From contig CAMLGZ010000018.1 in assembly GCA_946479745.1 (NCBI GenBank), positions 1-64,000 on the forward strand: a DNA stretch of 64,000 bases. Direction: 5' to 3'. Shown here piece by piece: positions 1-8,941 of this stretch. Each line of letters starts with the position of its first letter. The stretch's first letter is position 1. The stretch comes from an uncultured Pseudoxanthomonas sp. (GTDB lineage: Bacteria > Pseudomonadota > Gammaproteobacteria > Xanthomonadales > Xanthomonadaceae). The translations under genes were made by a program, and so were the position numbers. The notes beneath the pieces are model-generated. The model was not told where the DNA came from and did no database searches. It was given only the letters and a program-made list of their open reading frames with translations.

Positions 1-240
1 TTCTTTGCCGTTCAAAGAAAAGTGACTCGCGCAAAGCGCGAAACGCTTTTGCTTTGATATAAGAGCAAAGGCAAGATCAAGAGCACCCCTCCTCAATCCT
101 CCCCTGCGCTGCGCGCAAGGGAGGAGGCAGAAGCGGAAGCAAATGCAGGGGCAAGATCAAGATGGATGACCAGCCATTCGGCTGTTGAAAAGCACTTCCA
201 GCTTGCGCTGGGATGACGGCGGTTTTTGTTCGCGGGCCTG
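1..240. other. Intergenic left edge, no gene seen
   Basis: No supported gene. Low-complexity AGGGAGGAGG-type stretches and short direct repeats (GGCAAGATCAAGA occurs twice near 71 and 151) are present. It lies downstream of the minus-strand gene that ends at 241, so any hairpins here would be 3' to that operon. Confidence 0.5.
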
Positions 241-870
241 CTAGGCAATATGCGCGCGATGCCATTCCCATTCTTGCAGGCTTAACCACAGTACGCGACG
301 CCCGGTCCGGATCGCACGAGGCTGCGGAATGCAGTTCGGCGGAAGGCTGCGAATCAGCAAGCGCTTGCCCAACGCTAGCGAACTGACCGTTGCCAGCCGC
401 TTGAAGCCCAGCGACTTATGCGCCCGCAACGAAATGAAATTCGACGCACTGACATCCGACAGATAGCGCACCGGCCGCTCGTCCAGCGTGGCGGCCAGAT
501 CCATCATTGCGGTCAACACCTTTCTGCCCCGTCGTTCCGGCGCCACAAAAGCATCGCGGCCCCACGCATGGGTGGCGCCCAGGTCCAGCAGCCAGCACAT
601 CTCATCGAAATAACGCGGGCAGTTGTGCGCCACCCAGAACCACGCGACCAGGCCCTGCGCTTCCTCCACAGCGAAGAAACGCAGACCGTGGGCGAAGCGG
701 TCGCGGATGCGGGACAGATCGCCGCGGCGTCCGTAGCGCCGGTCTTCCCGGGAGATGCGCTCGGCATCCTCCACGCGCAACTCGATGAAACGCTGATCCG
801 CGGCCAACGTCGCCTCGCGGACGAAGCCGGGATCGCGTCCCAACAGGACGATGGCGTTGAATTCAATCAT
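241..870 (-). CDS. GNAT-family N-acetyltransferase
   Basis: A 209-residue protein with a GNAT-like layout: an N-terminal alpha/beta half, the stretch DAFVAPERRGRKVLTAMMD that resembles the acetyl-CoA pyrophosphate-binding loop (R/Q-x-x-G-x-G/A), and a later SNFISLRAHKSLGFKRL segment typical of GNAT motif B. The start overlaps the last 8 bases of the upstream flippase gene, so the two are co-transcribed and probably translationally coupled. Next to a flippase, an acyltransferase and glycosyltransferases it may acylate a sugar precursor of the polysaccharide; the substrate is unknown. Confidence 0.75.
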   Translation of the reverse strand: MIEFNAIVLLGRDPGFVREATLAADQRFIELRVEDAERISREDRRYGRRGDLSRIRDRFAHGLRFFAVEEAQGLVAWFWVAHNCPRYFDEMCWLLDLGATHAWGRDAFVAPERRGRKVLTAMMDLAATLDERPVRYLSDVSASNFISLRAHKSLGFKRLATVSSLALGKRLLIRSLPPNCIPQPRAIRTGRRVLWLSLQEWEWHRAHIA

Positions 871-2368
871 GACTGGCCTTGGCCGGTTGCAATACGGTCG
901 ATACTTGCTGCAGCTCCGCTTTTCCGGACGCGCTCAACAATCGGAGCACGTCCTGCAGCAGACCGCGGCCGAACAAACGGAGGCAGACTGCGTACAACAG
1001 CGCACCGCCCGCGATCTCGCACGTCAGCAGAATTGCTTTCTCCCCGTGCAACAAGGGTGCAAGCCACCAACGCAACAGCAACACGCCGGCCACCATGACC
1101 AGACAGGCCGCCAGAACGCGAGCCAACGGGCCGCCCAAAGTGTTCAACGACAAGCCATGTCGGCGACAGGCCGATGCGGAAAGCGCGAACTGCACTATCA
1201 AAGCGATCCCCACCGCGAAAGAAGCCGTCACCACACCCCAGCGCGATAGAAATACAAGCGCCGCGACCAGCACGGCGATGGAGACGGCTTCGATCCGGAC
1301 CAGAGTGACGTTCTGCCCCAGCGCGGCCAGGAACGAAGCGAGCATGAAGCTGCCGGCCCCCAGCACCGAAGTCACCGCCATCACGCTCAGCAAGGGCGCC
1401 ACCTGCACCCACGCCGGCGGCAGGAGCGCGGCGACCAGGGTTTGCGCGCAAGCAGCCAGGCCGAACGCCATGGGGCACAGCACCACTGCGGTCAGCGCCA
1501 GCGCGCGCACGATCATCGGCGCGCGCTGCGCCGGTTGCGCACGCACGATGGCCGGCATCAGCACGTTGCCCACATGTCCGCCTACGAACAACGCCGGCAG
1601 GTGCGCAAGACTGAAAGCGAGGTTGTAGGTACCCGCTGCCTCCGCACCCAGTGCGCGCAGCATCAGCGGTTTGTCCCAGTACCGCGCACCTTCGCTCAGA
1701 GTGATCTCGGCGGTCACCGGCGCGCCGAAACGCAGGATATGCCGCAGCCGTTCCCGGGTGACCGGCACCGGGCTCAACCAGCTGCGCAATCCGGTGCCGG
1801 AGATCAGGACCGCGGTGATCGCGCAGGATTGCACGATGAAGGCGACGATCATCGACTGCCCTCCCAATGCGGTGGTGCTGACCAGAACGATGGCCACCAG
1901 CGCATAAACGATATCGCCAAATCCGGTAGCGATGGCGATGCGCCGGAAGCGCAGCTCCCGCGCCAGCAACTTGTCCGGAATAGCGCCTACCCTGCGGATC
2001 GCCATTCCCAAGAGCGCACCCGGCAGGTACTCGGCCAGCCGGGGCGCGGAAAACAGATGGGAAATGGAAGGCGTGGCCATCCAGAGTCCCGCCAGCACCA
2101 GAACACCGAATACCAGGTACACCAGTGAGGCAGCGAAAATCGCGGGTCTTCCCTGGCCACCGTGCACGATCACGTACTGGCCGCAGCCCCAGGCCGATAT
2201 CCAGTTGGCGGTCAGCGCGATGATCGTGGCCACCGCCACCTCGCCCACGATTTCGGGGCTCAGAAAGCGCGCGACCACCAGGGTGGACACCAGCCCCAGG
2301 GCCCGGCCCAGCAGGCCGGCGCCGATGCTCCAGGCAGCGGCCGAAACGATCTGCTGATGGCCGCTCAA
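863..2368 (-). CDS. Lipopolysaccharide/exopolysaccharide flippase (Wzx/MATE-like)
   Basis: A 501-residue, strongly hydrophobic protein with about 12-14 predicted membrane segments and no soluble domain, opening with the typical RGLGLVSTLVVARFLSPE-like first segment (here GRALGLVSTLVVARFLSPE). This is the Wzx/RfbX polysaccharide transporter family, which flips undecaprenyl-PP-linked repeat units across the inner membrane. The start is TTG at 2368 with a strong Shine-Dalgarno GGGGGA six bases upstream; there is no nearby in-frame ATG. It is followed by the GNAT gene with an 8-base overlap and preceded, same strand, by an acyltransferase 3 gene. Confidence 0.85.
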   Translation of the reverse strand: MSGHQQIVSAAAWSIGAGLLGRALGLVSTLVVARFLSPEIVGEVAVATIIALTANWISAWGCGQYVIVHGGQGRPAIFAASLVYLVFGVLVLAGLWMATPSISHLFSAPRLAEYLPGALLGMAIRRVGAIPDKLLARELRFRRIAIATGFGDIVYALVAIVLVSTTALGGQSMIVAFIVQSCAITAVLISGTGLRSWLSPVPVTRERLRHILRFGAPVTAEITLSEGARYWDKPLMLRALGAEAAGTYNLAFSLAHLPALFVGGHVGNVLMPAIVRAQPAQRAPMIVRALALTAVVLCPMAFGLAACAQTLVAALLPPAWVQVAPLLSVMAVTSVLGAGSFMLASFLAALGQNVTLVRIEAVSIAVLVAALVFLSRWGVVTASFAVGIALIVQFALSASACRRHGLSLNTLGGPLARVLAACLVMVAGVLLLRWWLAPLLHGEKAILLTCEIAGGALLYAVCLRLFGRGLLQDVLRLLSASGKAELQQVSTVLQPAKASHD

Positions 2369-2427
2369 GCGCTATCCCCCACGGAAAAATACCCGCGCTC
2401 GTGGGCGAATCCTGCGCATGCAGCCAA

Positions 2428-3459
2428 TCATGCGGACTTCAATTGCAGATTGCTCGCACGCCACCAGGAGCGGATCTTGCGCATCGCAGGACGCTCCACC
2501 GCGTACGTCAGTGCGCTGGCCAGCGCCAGAACGGCGCCCAGCGTCAGTACGCAAGCCACAAGGCTGGGCACGCCCCGCTGTTCCAAGGCATGGATCAGGG
2601 CGAAACCGATGGCCTGGTGAAGCAGGTACAGCGAGTAGGAAATGCCACCCAGGAACACGAAGAACGCGCCGCGCAACCATGAAAGCCGATGATTCACGAA
2701 CAACAGGAAAATACCGCAGCAACCCAGCGCCACCCACACGTACACCAGAGGGTCGGCGATGCCAATCGCCAGCAGGCACAAGGCCATCATCGAGTAGTTC
2801 AGCGGATTTTCGTTCGGCCGCGTGTGCACGCGGTAGAACAGTATTCCCAACGAGAAGAACGGGATGTGCCGCAGGATCAGCACCTCGCTGGCCAGATAGG
2901 AAAAATGCATGTGGTGCTGCATTACTTCCCCATAACCCACCGCCAGCGCCAGCCACAACAGAATGATCAGATGGATGCGCTTGAGCAGGCCCAGCGCGAA
3001 CCACAGCAGCATCTGCGCGTAGAAGAACAACTCCACTTGCAGGGTCCAGTACGAGCCGTCCAGGTGCTCGCCTCCCAGAATCTGCTGGACCATGGTGAGG
3101 TTGAGCAGAACATCGCGCAACGGCAGGCGCTGGTCCGGCATGCCCAGGGTATAGACCACCACCGCGGTGAGGATCAGAGCGGCCCAGTAAGCGGGGTACA
3201 GCCGGGAGAAACGCGAAACCACGAAGTCCATCGCATTGCGCGTGCGTTCCAGGGTCATGAAGATGACGAAACCGCTGATCAGGAAGAACAGGTTCACGCC
3301 ATAGTTGCCCGGCGGAAATCCGAATCCCAGCGGGGTCGTATGACCGTACTCACGCCCATAATGCGTTGTGTAGTGGAAGGCCACGACGGCCATCGCTGCG
3401 ATTCCACGCAAGGCATCCAGCTCAACCACGCGCGAGGACGGTGACGCTTCTTTATGCAT
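2428..3459 (-). CDS. Acyltransferase 3 family membrane protein (OafA/YrhL-like)
   Basis: About 343 residues with some 10 predicted transmembrane helices. The N-terminal motif ELDALRGIAAMAVVAFHY is the acyltransferase 3 signature, with Arg and His in the places of the proposed catalytic and acyl-carrier residues. Such proteins O-acetylate or succinylate sugars of LPS, capsule or exopolysaccharide on the periplasmic side of the membrane. I chose the ATG at 3459, preceded by AAGGGGGG at good spacing; a GTG at 3483 is an alternative. It lies 59 bases upstream of the flippase in the same direction. Confidence 0.88.
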   Translation of the reverse strand: MHKEASPSSRVVELDALRGIAAMAVVAFHYTTHYGREYGHTTPLGFGFPPGNYGVNLFFLISGFVIFMTLERTRNAMDFVVSRFSRLYPAYWAALILTAVVVYTLGMPDQRLPLRDVLLNLTMVQQILGGEHLDGSYWTLQVELFFYAQMLLWFALGLLKRIHLIILLWLALAVGYGEVMQHHMHFSYLASEVLILRHIPFFSLGILFYRVHTRPNENPLNYSMMALCLLAIGIADPLVYVWVALGCCGIFLLFVNHRLSWLRGAFFVFLGGISYSLYLLHQAIGFALIHALEQRGVPSLVACVLTLGAVLALASALTYAVERPAMRKIRSWWRASNLQLKSA

Positions 3460-3617
3460 CTTGCCCCCCTTCTCAAGGATCACTGCATGGCAGTGATAAC
3501 GCGGTCAGCCGGATTTTTCGGCCAGCGCCCGTCGCCTTTTCCCATCGCGGCGAAAGGCCCGAGCGGTCGGCCAAGTGCAGGCCCGCGTCCGCTTTCCGCC
3601 ATCTTGAAGCGTGGCCC

Positions 3618-4805
3618 ATGCGCCTGTTGATCGTGACTTCGCAATTCCCCATCGCCGGCGAACCGAACCGCGGCCGCCCGGTCTATCAGACCATCCGCGA
3701 ACTTTCGCGCCTGGCCACGGTGCGCGTAGTCAGCCCGGTCGCTACTTATCCGCGCTGGGCGCAGCCGCGCAGCTATCTGTTCCGCGCCTCCGACGACACT
3801 CAGGCCGTGGAAGGCTGCGACGTCGAGTATGTGCGCTACCCGGCGCTGCCGGCGGTGACACGCCCCTTGAATGGCTGGTCGTGCGCGCGCGCCCTGCATG
3901 CGCCGCTCAAGGCTTTCGCGCCCGACCTGGTGCTTTCCTACTGGCTTTATCCCGATGCCTATGGGGCGATGCTGGCCGCGCGCAAGGCCGGCCTGCCGCT
4001 GGTAGCGGGTGCACGCGGCTCGGATCTGCGCGTGCGCGATGCGATCAGCCGCGGACTGACGCGGCCGGTAGTGCGCGCCGCGCAGCGCCTGCTGGTGGTC
4101 AGCGAGGATCTGGGACGTGTGGCGGTGGAAAACTACGGCGCCGACGCGGCGCGTATCCGCACCATTCCCAACGGGTGCGATGCCTCGCTTTTCCATCCGG
4201 CCGACCGTAGCGCTGCACGTGCGCATCTGGGCCTGGCGGGGGATGCCGAAGTGGCGACCTACGTCGGCCGACTGGTCGCAGAGAAAGGCCTGCGCGAACT
4301 GCTGGACGCCTGCCGCACACTTTTCGCCGCACGCCCCCGTTTGCGGCTGGTGCTGGTGGGCGAAGGGCCGATGCGCGAAGAAATCGCAGCCCGCCTCGCC
4401 GCCGATCCCTCGCTGCAAGTGACGCTGGCCGGAGCGCAGCCGCCGGCCGAGGTCGCGCGCTGGATGGCTGCTTCGGATCTGGTGACCTTGCCCAGCTATT
4501 CCGAAGGCCACCCCAACGTGCTGGTGGAAGCCCTGGCGTGCGGCCGGCCCGTGGTCGCCACGCCCGTGGGCGGCATTCCCGAAGTGGTCGATGCCGAATC
4601 GGGAATACTGGTGCCGGCACGCGATGCTGCCGCACTGGCCGTCGGCCTGGCGCAAGCGCTCGACAGGCGCTGGGACGAATCCGCTTTGGCGCGCAAGTTT
4701 TCGCGCGACTGGCGCCAGGTCGCCGAAGGCACGCTGGAGGCCTGCGAGCAAGCCCTGCACGAATCGCGGACCCACCTTGCCGTCAGCGCCGTTCACGGCC
4801 GCTGA
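3618..4805 (+). CDS. Glycosyltransferase family 4
   Basis: A 395-residue GT-B fold glycosyltransferase. Visible features: GARGSDLRV in the N-terminal domain, PNGCDASLFHP linking the domains, GRLVAEKGLRELLDA opening the C-terminal Rossmann domain, and the family 4 E-x7-E motif in EGHPNVLVEALACGRPVVA. It transfers a sugar from a nucleotide donor to a lipid-linked acceptor at the cytoplasmic face of the membrane. The frame is open further upstream, but homology begins at MRLLIVTSQFP, so ATG 3618 was chosen. It is divergent from the acyltransferase gene and 38 bases before the AsnB-like gene. Confidence 0.9.
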   Translation: MRLLIVTSQFPIAGEPNRGRPVYQTIRELSRLATVRVVSPVATYPRWAQPRSYLFRASDDTQAVEGCDVEYVRYPALPAVTRPLNGWSCARALHAPLKAFAPDLVLSYWLYPDAYGAMLAARKAGLPLVAGARGSDLRVRDAISRGLTRPVVRAAQRLLVVSEDLGRVAVENYGADAARIRTIPNGCDASLFHPADRSAARAHLGLAGDAEVATYVGRLVAEKGLRELLDACRTLFAARPRLRLVLVGEGPMREEIAARLAADPSLQVTLAGAQPPAEVARWMAASDLVTLPSYSEGHPNVLVEALACGRPVVATPVGGIPEVVDAESGILVPARDAAALAVGLAQALDRRWDESALARKFSRDWRQVAEGTLEACEQALHESRTHLAVSAVHGR

Positions 4806-4843
4806 GCCGACCCACCTGTCATCGACCAGGAGCCATAGAACCG

Positions 4844-6796
4844 ATGTGCGGAATAGCAGGTTTCAGCGGACAGGACGTCACTGCCGACGCGGCACGCCCG
4901 GCGCTGGAACGCATGATCCATACCCTGGCCCATCGCGGGCCCGATGGCTATGGCTTCCATGCCGAAGCGGGAATCGGCCTGGCGCATGCGCGCTTGTCCA
5001 TCATCGATCTGGCGACGGGCGACCAGCCCATCCACAATCCGCGCCGCGACGTGTGGACGGTGTTCAACGGCGAGATCTTCAACTACATCGAACTGCGGCA
5101 ATCGTTGCAGGCGGCGGGACACCGGTTCTACACGCAATCCGATACCGAAGTGATCGTGCACCTGTACGACCGCTACGGCGACGATTTCGTGCAGCACCTC
5201 AACGGACAGTTCGCCATCGCTCTGTGGGACGCGAAACGCCAGCGCCTGGTGCTGGCGCGCGATCGCGCCGGCATCCGGCCGCTGTTCCACACGCGCAGCG
5301 GCGGGCGGGTGTGGTTCGCTTCGGAAGTGAAGGCCTTGCTGGCCGTGCTGCCGGAATGCGGCAGGCTGGATCCGATGGGCCTGGCGCAAACGCTGACCTA
5401 CTGGTCCGCGGTGGACCCCGGCACTCTGTACCAGGGCGTACAGAGCCTGCCGCCGGGCTGCCTGCTCAGCATCGAACGCGACGGGCGCGAGACGATGAAG
5501 CAGTATTGGGACTGGACCTTTCCCAGCGCCGCCGAAACCTCGCCTTCGCGTTATCCGAAAACCATCGAGGCCGCCACTGCGGAACTGCGCGAACTGCTGG
5601 TGGACGCGATACGCCTGCAATTGCGTGCCGATGTGCCGGTCGGCGCGTACTTGAGCGGCGGTCTGGATTCGTCCGGCATCGTCGCCATGATCCGCGGCTT
5701 CACGCAGACGCCGGTGCGCACGTTCTCGGTGGCCTTCGAGGACGGCGAGTTCGACGAAAGCGAGCACCAGCAGGCGATGGTGCGGCATCTGGGCACCGAC
5801 CACACCACTCTGCGCTGCACCCGCCGCGACATCGGCGAGGCTTTTCCACGCCTGATCCGGCATACCGAAACTCCCGTGCTGCGCACCGCGCCGGTGCCGT
5901 TGATGCTGTTAGCAGGCAGCGTACGCGAGCAAGGCTACAAAGTGGTGTTGACCGGCGAAGGCGCCGACGAAGTGTTCGGCGGCTACGATCTGTTCAAGGA
6001 AGCCAAGATCCGGCGCTTCTGGGCGCAGCAACCCGGCTCGCGTATCCGCCCACTGTTGCTGCAGCGCCTGTACGGCTATCTTGAGAATTCGCCGGTGCGC
6101 AATCCGGCGTTCGCGCAGTCGTTCTTCGGTCAGGGCATGGAACATCTGCAACGCCCGATCTTCGCGCACACGCCGCGCTGGGCCACCTCGCAGCGCGCGC
6201 TTTCGTTCCTGTCCGCCGATCTGCGCGCCAGCGTCGGCGATTGGAATCCGCTGGATGCCTACGAACTGACCTTGCCGCGCGAAATATCCTCGTGGAGCGG
6301 CTTGGCGCGCGATCAATACGTGGAAGCCAAATCGCTGTTGGCCGGCTACCTGCTGTCTTCGCAAGGAGATCGCGTGGCGATGGCCAGCTCCATCGAGGGA
6401 CGCGTGCCCTATCTGGACCACCGCGTCATCGAATTCGCCAACCGCCTGCCGCCCAGCTTCAAGATCCGCGGCATGACCGAGAAGTACATATTGCGCCGCG
6501 CGCTGGCCGATCTTCTGCCCGCAGAAATCCTGCAGCGAACCAAGCAGCCGTATCGCTCGCCCGACAGCCAGAGCTTCTTCTTCGATGACAAGCCGCTGGA
6601 CTACGTGGCCGAACTGATGAGCGCTGAAAGCATTCGCAAGGCGGGTTACTTCGATCCGGTGGCGGTGGGCAGATTGACGGAGAAATGCAGACAGGGGCGC
6701 GCCACCGGTTTTGCGGACAACCAGGCGTTCGTGGGGATCCTTTCCACCATGCTGGTCCACCATGGACTCCACGACGACACGGGCCGCAGCGCGTGA
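4844..6796 (+). CDS. asnB: Asparagine synthetase (glutamine-hydrolysing)-like amidotransferase
   Basis: 650 residues. The start is fixed by MCGIAGF, whose Cys2 is the N-terminal nucleophile of class II glutamine amidotransferases. The C-terminal half is an ATP pyrophosphatase synthetase domain with the P-loop LSGGLDSSG and LTGEGADEVFGGYD. Paralogues in polysaccharide loci amidate uronic acids or act on unknown carboxylates rather than making bulk asparagine; the location between a GT4 and a methyltransferase favours that here, by inference. Shine-Dalgarno AGGAG lies upstream. Confidence 0.88.
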   Translation: MCGIAGFSGQDVTADAARPALERMIHTLAHRGPDGYGFHAEAGIGLAHARLSIIDLATGDQPIHNPRRDVWTVFNGEIFNYIELRQSLQAAGHRFYTQSDTEVIVHLYDRYGDDFVQHLNGQFAIALWDAKRQRLVLARDRAGIRPLFHTRSGGRVWFASEVKALLAVLPECGRLDPMGLAQTLTYWSAVDPGTLYQGVQSLPPGCLLSIERDGRETMKQYWDWTFPSAAETSPSRYPKTIEAATAELRELLVDAIRLQLRADVPVGAYLSGGLDSSGIVAMIRGFTQTPVRTFSVAFEDGEFDESEHQQAMVRHLGTDHTTLRCTRRDIGEAFPRLIRHTETPVLRTAPVPLMLLAGSVREQGYKVVLTGEGADEVFGGYDLFKEAKIRRFWAQQPGSRIRPLLLQRLYGYLENSPVRNPAFAQSFFGQGMEHLQRPIFAHTPRWATSQRALSFLSADLRASVGDWNPLDAYELTLPREISSWSGLARDQYVEAKSLLAGYLLSSQGDRVAMASSIEGRVPYLDHRVIEFANRLPPSFKIRGMTEKYILRRALADLLPAEILQRTKQPYRSPDSQSFFFDDKPLDYVAELMSAESIRKAGYFDPVAVGRLTEKCRQGRATGFADNQAFVGILSTMLVHHGLHDDTGRSA

Positions 6797-6978
6797 GTAG
6801 CGCGGCGGCGAATCTGGATTTTGCGGCCCATCGGCGCAGCGGGCCCGCTGCGCGGGCTGGCGACAGCGAGTGGCACGGCACGCATGCGGTGTTGTCGAAA
6901 TGCAATCACGCCCGCAAGCGCGACCATTTGATAGGTTGGTACGATATTCATGCGTGTTGACGTGCAAGGGGAAGCGGC

Positions 6979-7905
6979 ATGCACTGGAGAATAAAAGGCC
7001 TGATCCAGAAAGCCCTGGGCGTCGTGCCCGGTGGCGAGGCACTGCACTACCATCTGCAGCGACGTTTCGGTGGGCTGCAGGATTTCCACAGGGAGCTCTC
7101 GGTCAAAGTCGAGGACTGGCGGATCATGGTCCGCCATCTGCGCGATGCGCGCGTGGTCATCGCCGACAGTCATTTCTTCGAGATAGGTACGGGTTGGTAC
7201 CCGACGTTTCCGTTCGCTCTGTACCTGGCCGGCGCGCGCCGCATCACCACTTACGATCTGAACCGTCATTTGCAGGACGATCTGGTGCGGGCGGCGGTGA
7301 AGGAGCTGGGTGGTTTCCTGAAGGTCATCGCCGAGGACAGCGGCAGCGAATTGGCCGAAGTGCAGGCGCGCTATCAAAGGTTGGCGTCTGCGATAGACGC
7401 CGGTGCGGATTTGAGCGAGGCCACTGGCGGCAGGATCCAGTATTCCGCGCCCGCCGATGCCACGGCCACGGCGCTAGCCGATGGCGAAGTGGACGTGGTG
7501 TTCTCCAACAGCGTGCTGGAACATGTGCCGCCCGAGGCGATCACGGCGATGTATCGGGAGTCGATGCGCATTCTGTCGCCGGGAGGGATCATGTTCCACT
7601 CGGTCAACTGCGGCGATCATTATTCCTACGTGGACAGCAGCATCCACCAGTTGAACTATCTGCAGTATTCCGATCGCGCTTGGAAGCTCTGGAACAATGC
7701 TTTCCTGTATCAGAACCGGATGCGGGCGCATGAGTTCGTGGAAGGCGCGGCGGCGATGGGATTCGCGATCGAGCTGGACACTTCCACCGCGCGCGCCAAT
7801 CGTCTTGAGCAGTTGGCGGCGATGAAGGTGGATTCCCGCTTCGCGCAGCTGACGCCAGAGAAGTTGTGCATCACCAGCGTGGATTTCATCGCTCGCAAGC
7901 CATAG
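6979..7905 (+). CDS. Class I SAM-dependent methyltransferase
   Basis: 308 residues. Motif I (FEIGTGWYPTFPFAL), the acidic residue at the end of strand beta-2 (TYDLNR) and the post-motif VDVVFSNSVLEHVP identify a class I Rossmann methyltransferase. An insert of about 70 residues separates motif I from the VVFSNSVLEHV region. It follows the AsnB-like gene by 182 bases and ends the left half of the exopolysaccharide locus, so methylation of a sugar or of a glycolipid terminus is a reasonable guess. The substrate cannot be read from sequence. Confidence 0.82.
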   Translation: MHWRIKGLIQKALGVVPGGEALHYHLQRRFGGLQDFHRELSVKVEDWRIMVRHLRDARVVIADSHFFEIGTGWYPTFPFALYLAGARRITTYDLNRHLQDDLVRAAVKELGGFLKVIAEDSGSELAEVQARYQRLASAIDAGADLSEATGGRIQYSAPADATATALADGEVDVVFSNSVLEHVPPEAITAMYRESMRILSPGGIMFHSVNCGDHYSYVDSSIHQLNYLQYSDRAWKLWNNAFLYQNRMRAHEFVEGAAAMGFAIELDTSTARANRLEQLAAMKVDSRFAQLTPEKLCITSVDFIARKP

Positions 7906-8023
7906 GGCGGGCCCCGGCCCGCCACCGCCACGCATCAAGTCGCGACAGCGCAGAAACGGATAGCAGCAGGCCAAACCTCGTAGCCCGGGTAGAGCGCAGC
8001 GAAACCCGGGACGCCGACCTGGG

Positions 8024-8181
8024 AATAATTATCGCTCCGGAGATGCCTGCCAAAGTGGGCTGGCCGAGCAAGGCAGCTGTACGTCAGATCAAAGGCCCCG
8101 GGCTTCGCTGCGCTCTAGCGGGCCACGTCCCTAATTAATCCGTCAGAAATATCGGGGGTAGTCCAACCTGACCCCGTTCTT
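8024..8181. repeat. Long direct repeat, copy A
   Basis: About 158 bases that recur at 9275-9435 with roughly 80-85 percent identity. Shared blocks include GGGAATAAT, GTGGGCTGGCCG, CCCTAATTAATC and GGTAGTCCAACCTGACCCCG. Each copy sits directly 3' of a minus-strand lipoprotein gene (8202 and 9442), so the repeat marks the outer boundary of two similar modules. It ends in the AACCTGACCCCG element that also occurs inverted in this region. Confidence 0.85.
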
Positions 8182-8201
8182 TTTCATTTTTTCCTTTAAG
8201 G

Positions 8202-8588
8202 CTACGGGCGTATGCGTCTATTCTGATATTCGATGGACACTCCCTTAGCGGAGGGGTTCATTTTGAAAGGGCGGGCTTCGTAGTAAATAACCTGCAGCAA
8301 AGATTCGTGCCAATTCAACTCAACATTACTGCCCTCAAAAACGGCAACTTTGTCTCGATCATAGTCGTACTCGTCGCCTGCCTTGCCCAACAGAACCCAC
8401 GTTGCATCCGCAGTTGTGGCGCCGCACTGTACTGTCAGAATTCCCGCCGCGTACTCTCCGTCAGGCGATGTTATGCGTGATTTCAACTCTTTATCGCAGT
8501 CAAAAATCGCAGAATCCCCGCATCCATTTAGCGCTAAAAAGGATAGCGAAAGGGCAACAATCACAATTCCGTTACTTAGTTTCATCAT
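8202..8588 (-). CDS. Small hypothetical lipoprotein (immunity-like)
   Basis: About 128 residues starting MMKLSNGIVIVALSLSFLALNGC, with a signal peptide and lipobox L-N-G-C, so it should be lipidated and face the periplasm. The mature part contains CDKEL and CGATTADATWVLLGKAGDEY; I do not recognise a family. Double ATG at 8588/8585 with AGGGGA upstream. The first 17 bases overlap the end of a 33-codon reading frame that looks like the tail of a secreted RHS protein. Same strand and same arrangement as two other lipoprotein genes at 9442 and 12169. Orphan immunity function is inferred from position only. Confidence 0.7.
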   Translation of the reverse strand: MMKLSNGIVIVALSLSFLALNGCGDSAIFDCDKELKSRITSPDGEYAAGILTVQCGATTADATWVLLGKAGDEYDYDRDKVAVFEGSNVELNWHESLLQVIYYEARPFKMNPSAKGVSIEYQNRRIRP

Positions 8589-8670
8589 GATACCTAATCC
8601 CCTGTTGTATCCAATATTGATCTCTCGGATCGTCAGCAAATGATCCACTCCCCGTCTCAGCATAGAACCT
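8572..8670 (-). pseudogene. Remnant of a toxin/RHS C-terminal tail
   Basis: Minus-strand open frame of 32 codons plus TAA, reading RFYAETG...SGSFADDPRDQYWIQQG...RYHDETK. It has no start, begins exactly where the CGGGGTTTTTT repeat ends, and its stop overlaps the start of the lipoprotein gene by 17 bases, as a toxin end overlapping its immunity start would. The RFYAETG segment resembles the R-Y/F-Y-D/A-x-E-T-G end of RHS cores. Too short for a firm family call. Confidence 0.5.
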
Positions 8671-8793
8671 CAAAAAACGGGGTCAAAAAACGGGGTCAGG
8701 TTCACTTCCACCAGGAAAGATTGCGATAAATCCTACACACCTTCCCCACTGCTTCCGATAGCATCAACCAGATAGGCCGCTGATGCTGAACGC

Positions 8794-8941
8794 ATGGCGC
8801 GCCTTCCACGATTCGATCTTCCCTGTATCCCTCAGCATATCGTGCAACGGGGCAACAACCGGCTTCCGTGCTTTCTGGACGATGATGACCGGCAACGTTA
8901 CCTGCAGCTACTGCGGCAAGCCGCCTTGGCTGCGAAAAAAA
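8794..8941 (+). pseudogene. RAYT transposase, N-terminal fragment
   Basis: Plus-strand frame MARLPRFDLPCIPQHIVQRG followed by NNRLPCFLDDDDRQRYLQLL, nearly the same as the first 45 residues of the intact REP-associated tyrosine transposase at 10222-10920. It breaks off at 8942, where a 28-base repeat begins, before the HUH motif. A matching C-terminal fragment lies at 9067-9216. Confidence 0.85.

Larger units (their letters stand above)
8165..8707. repeat. Inverted AACCTGACCCCG elements flanking a lipoprotein module
   Basis: AACCTGACCCCGTT at 8165-8178 and its reverse complement within CGGGGTCAGGTTCACTT at 8691-8707 enclose one lipoprotein gene and the toxin-tail remnant before it. A second partial copy, CGGGGTC, lies at about 8679. 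The same element recurs at 9419 and as a full palindrome at 11677-11724. Positions seen directly; a role in mobilisation is inference. Confidence 0.75.
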
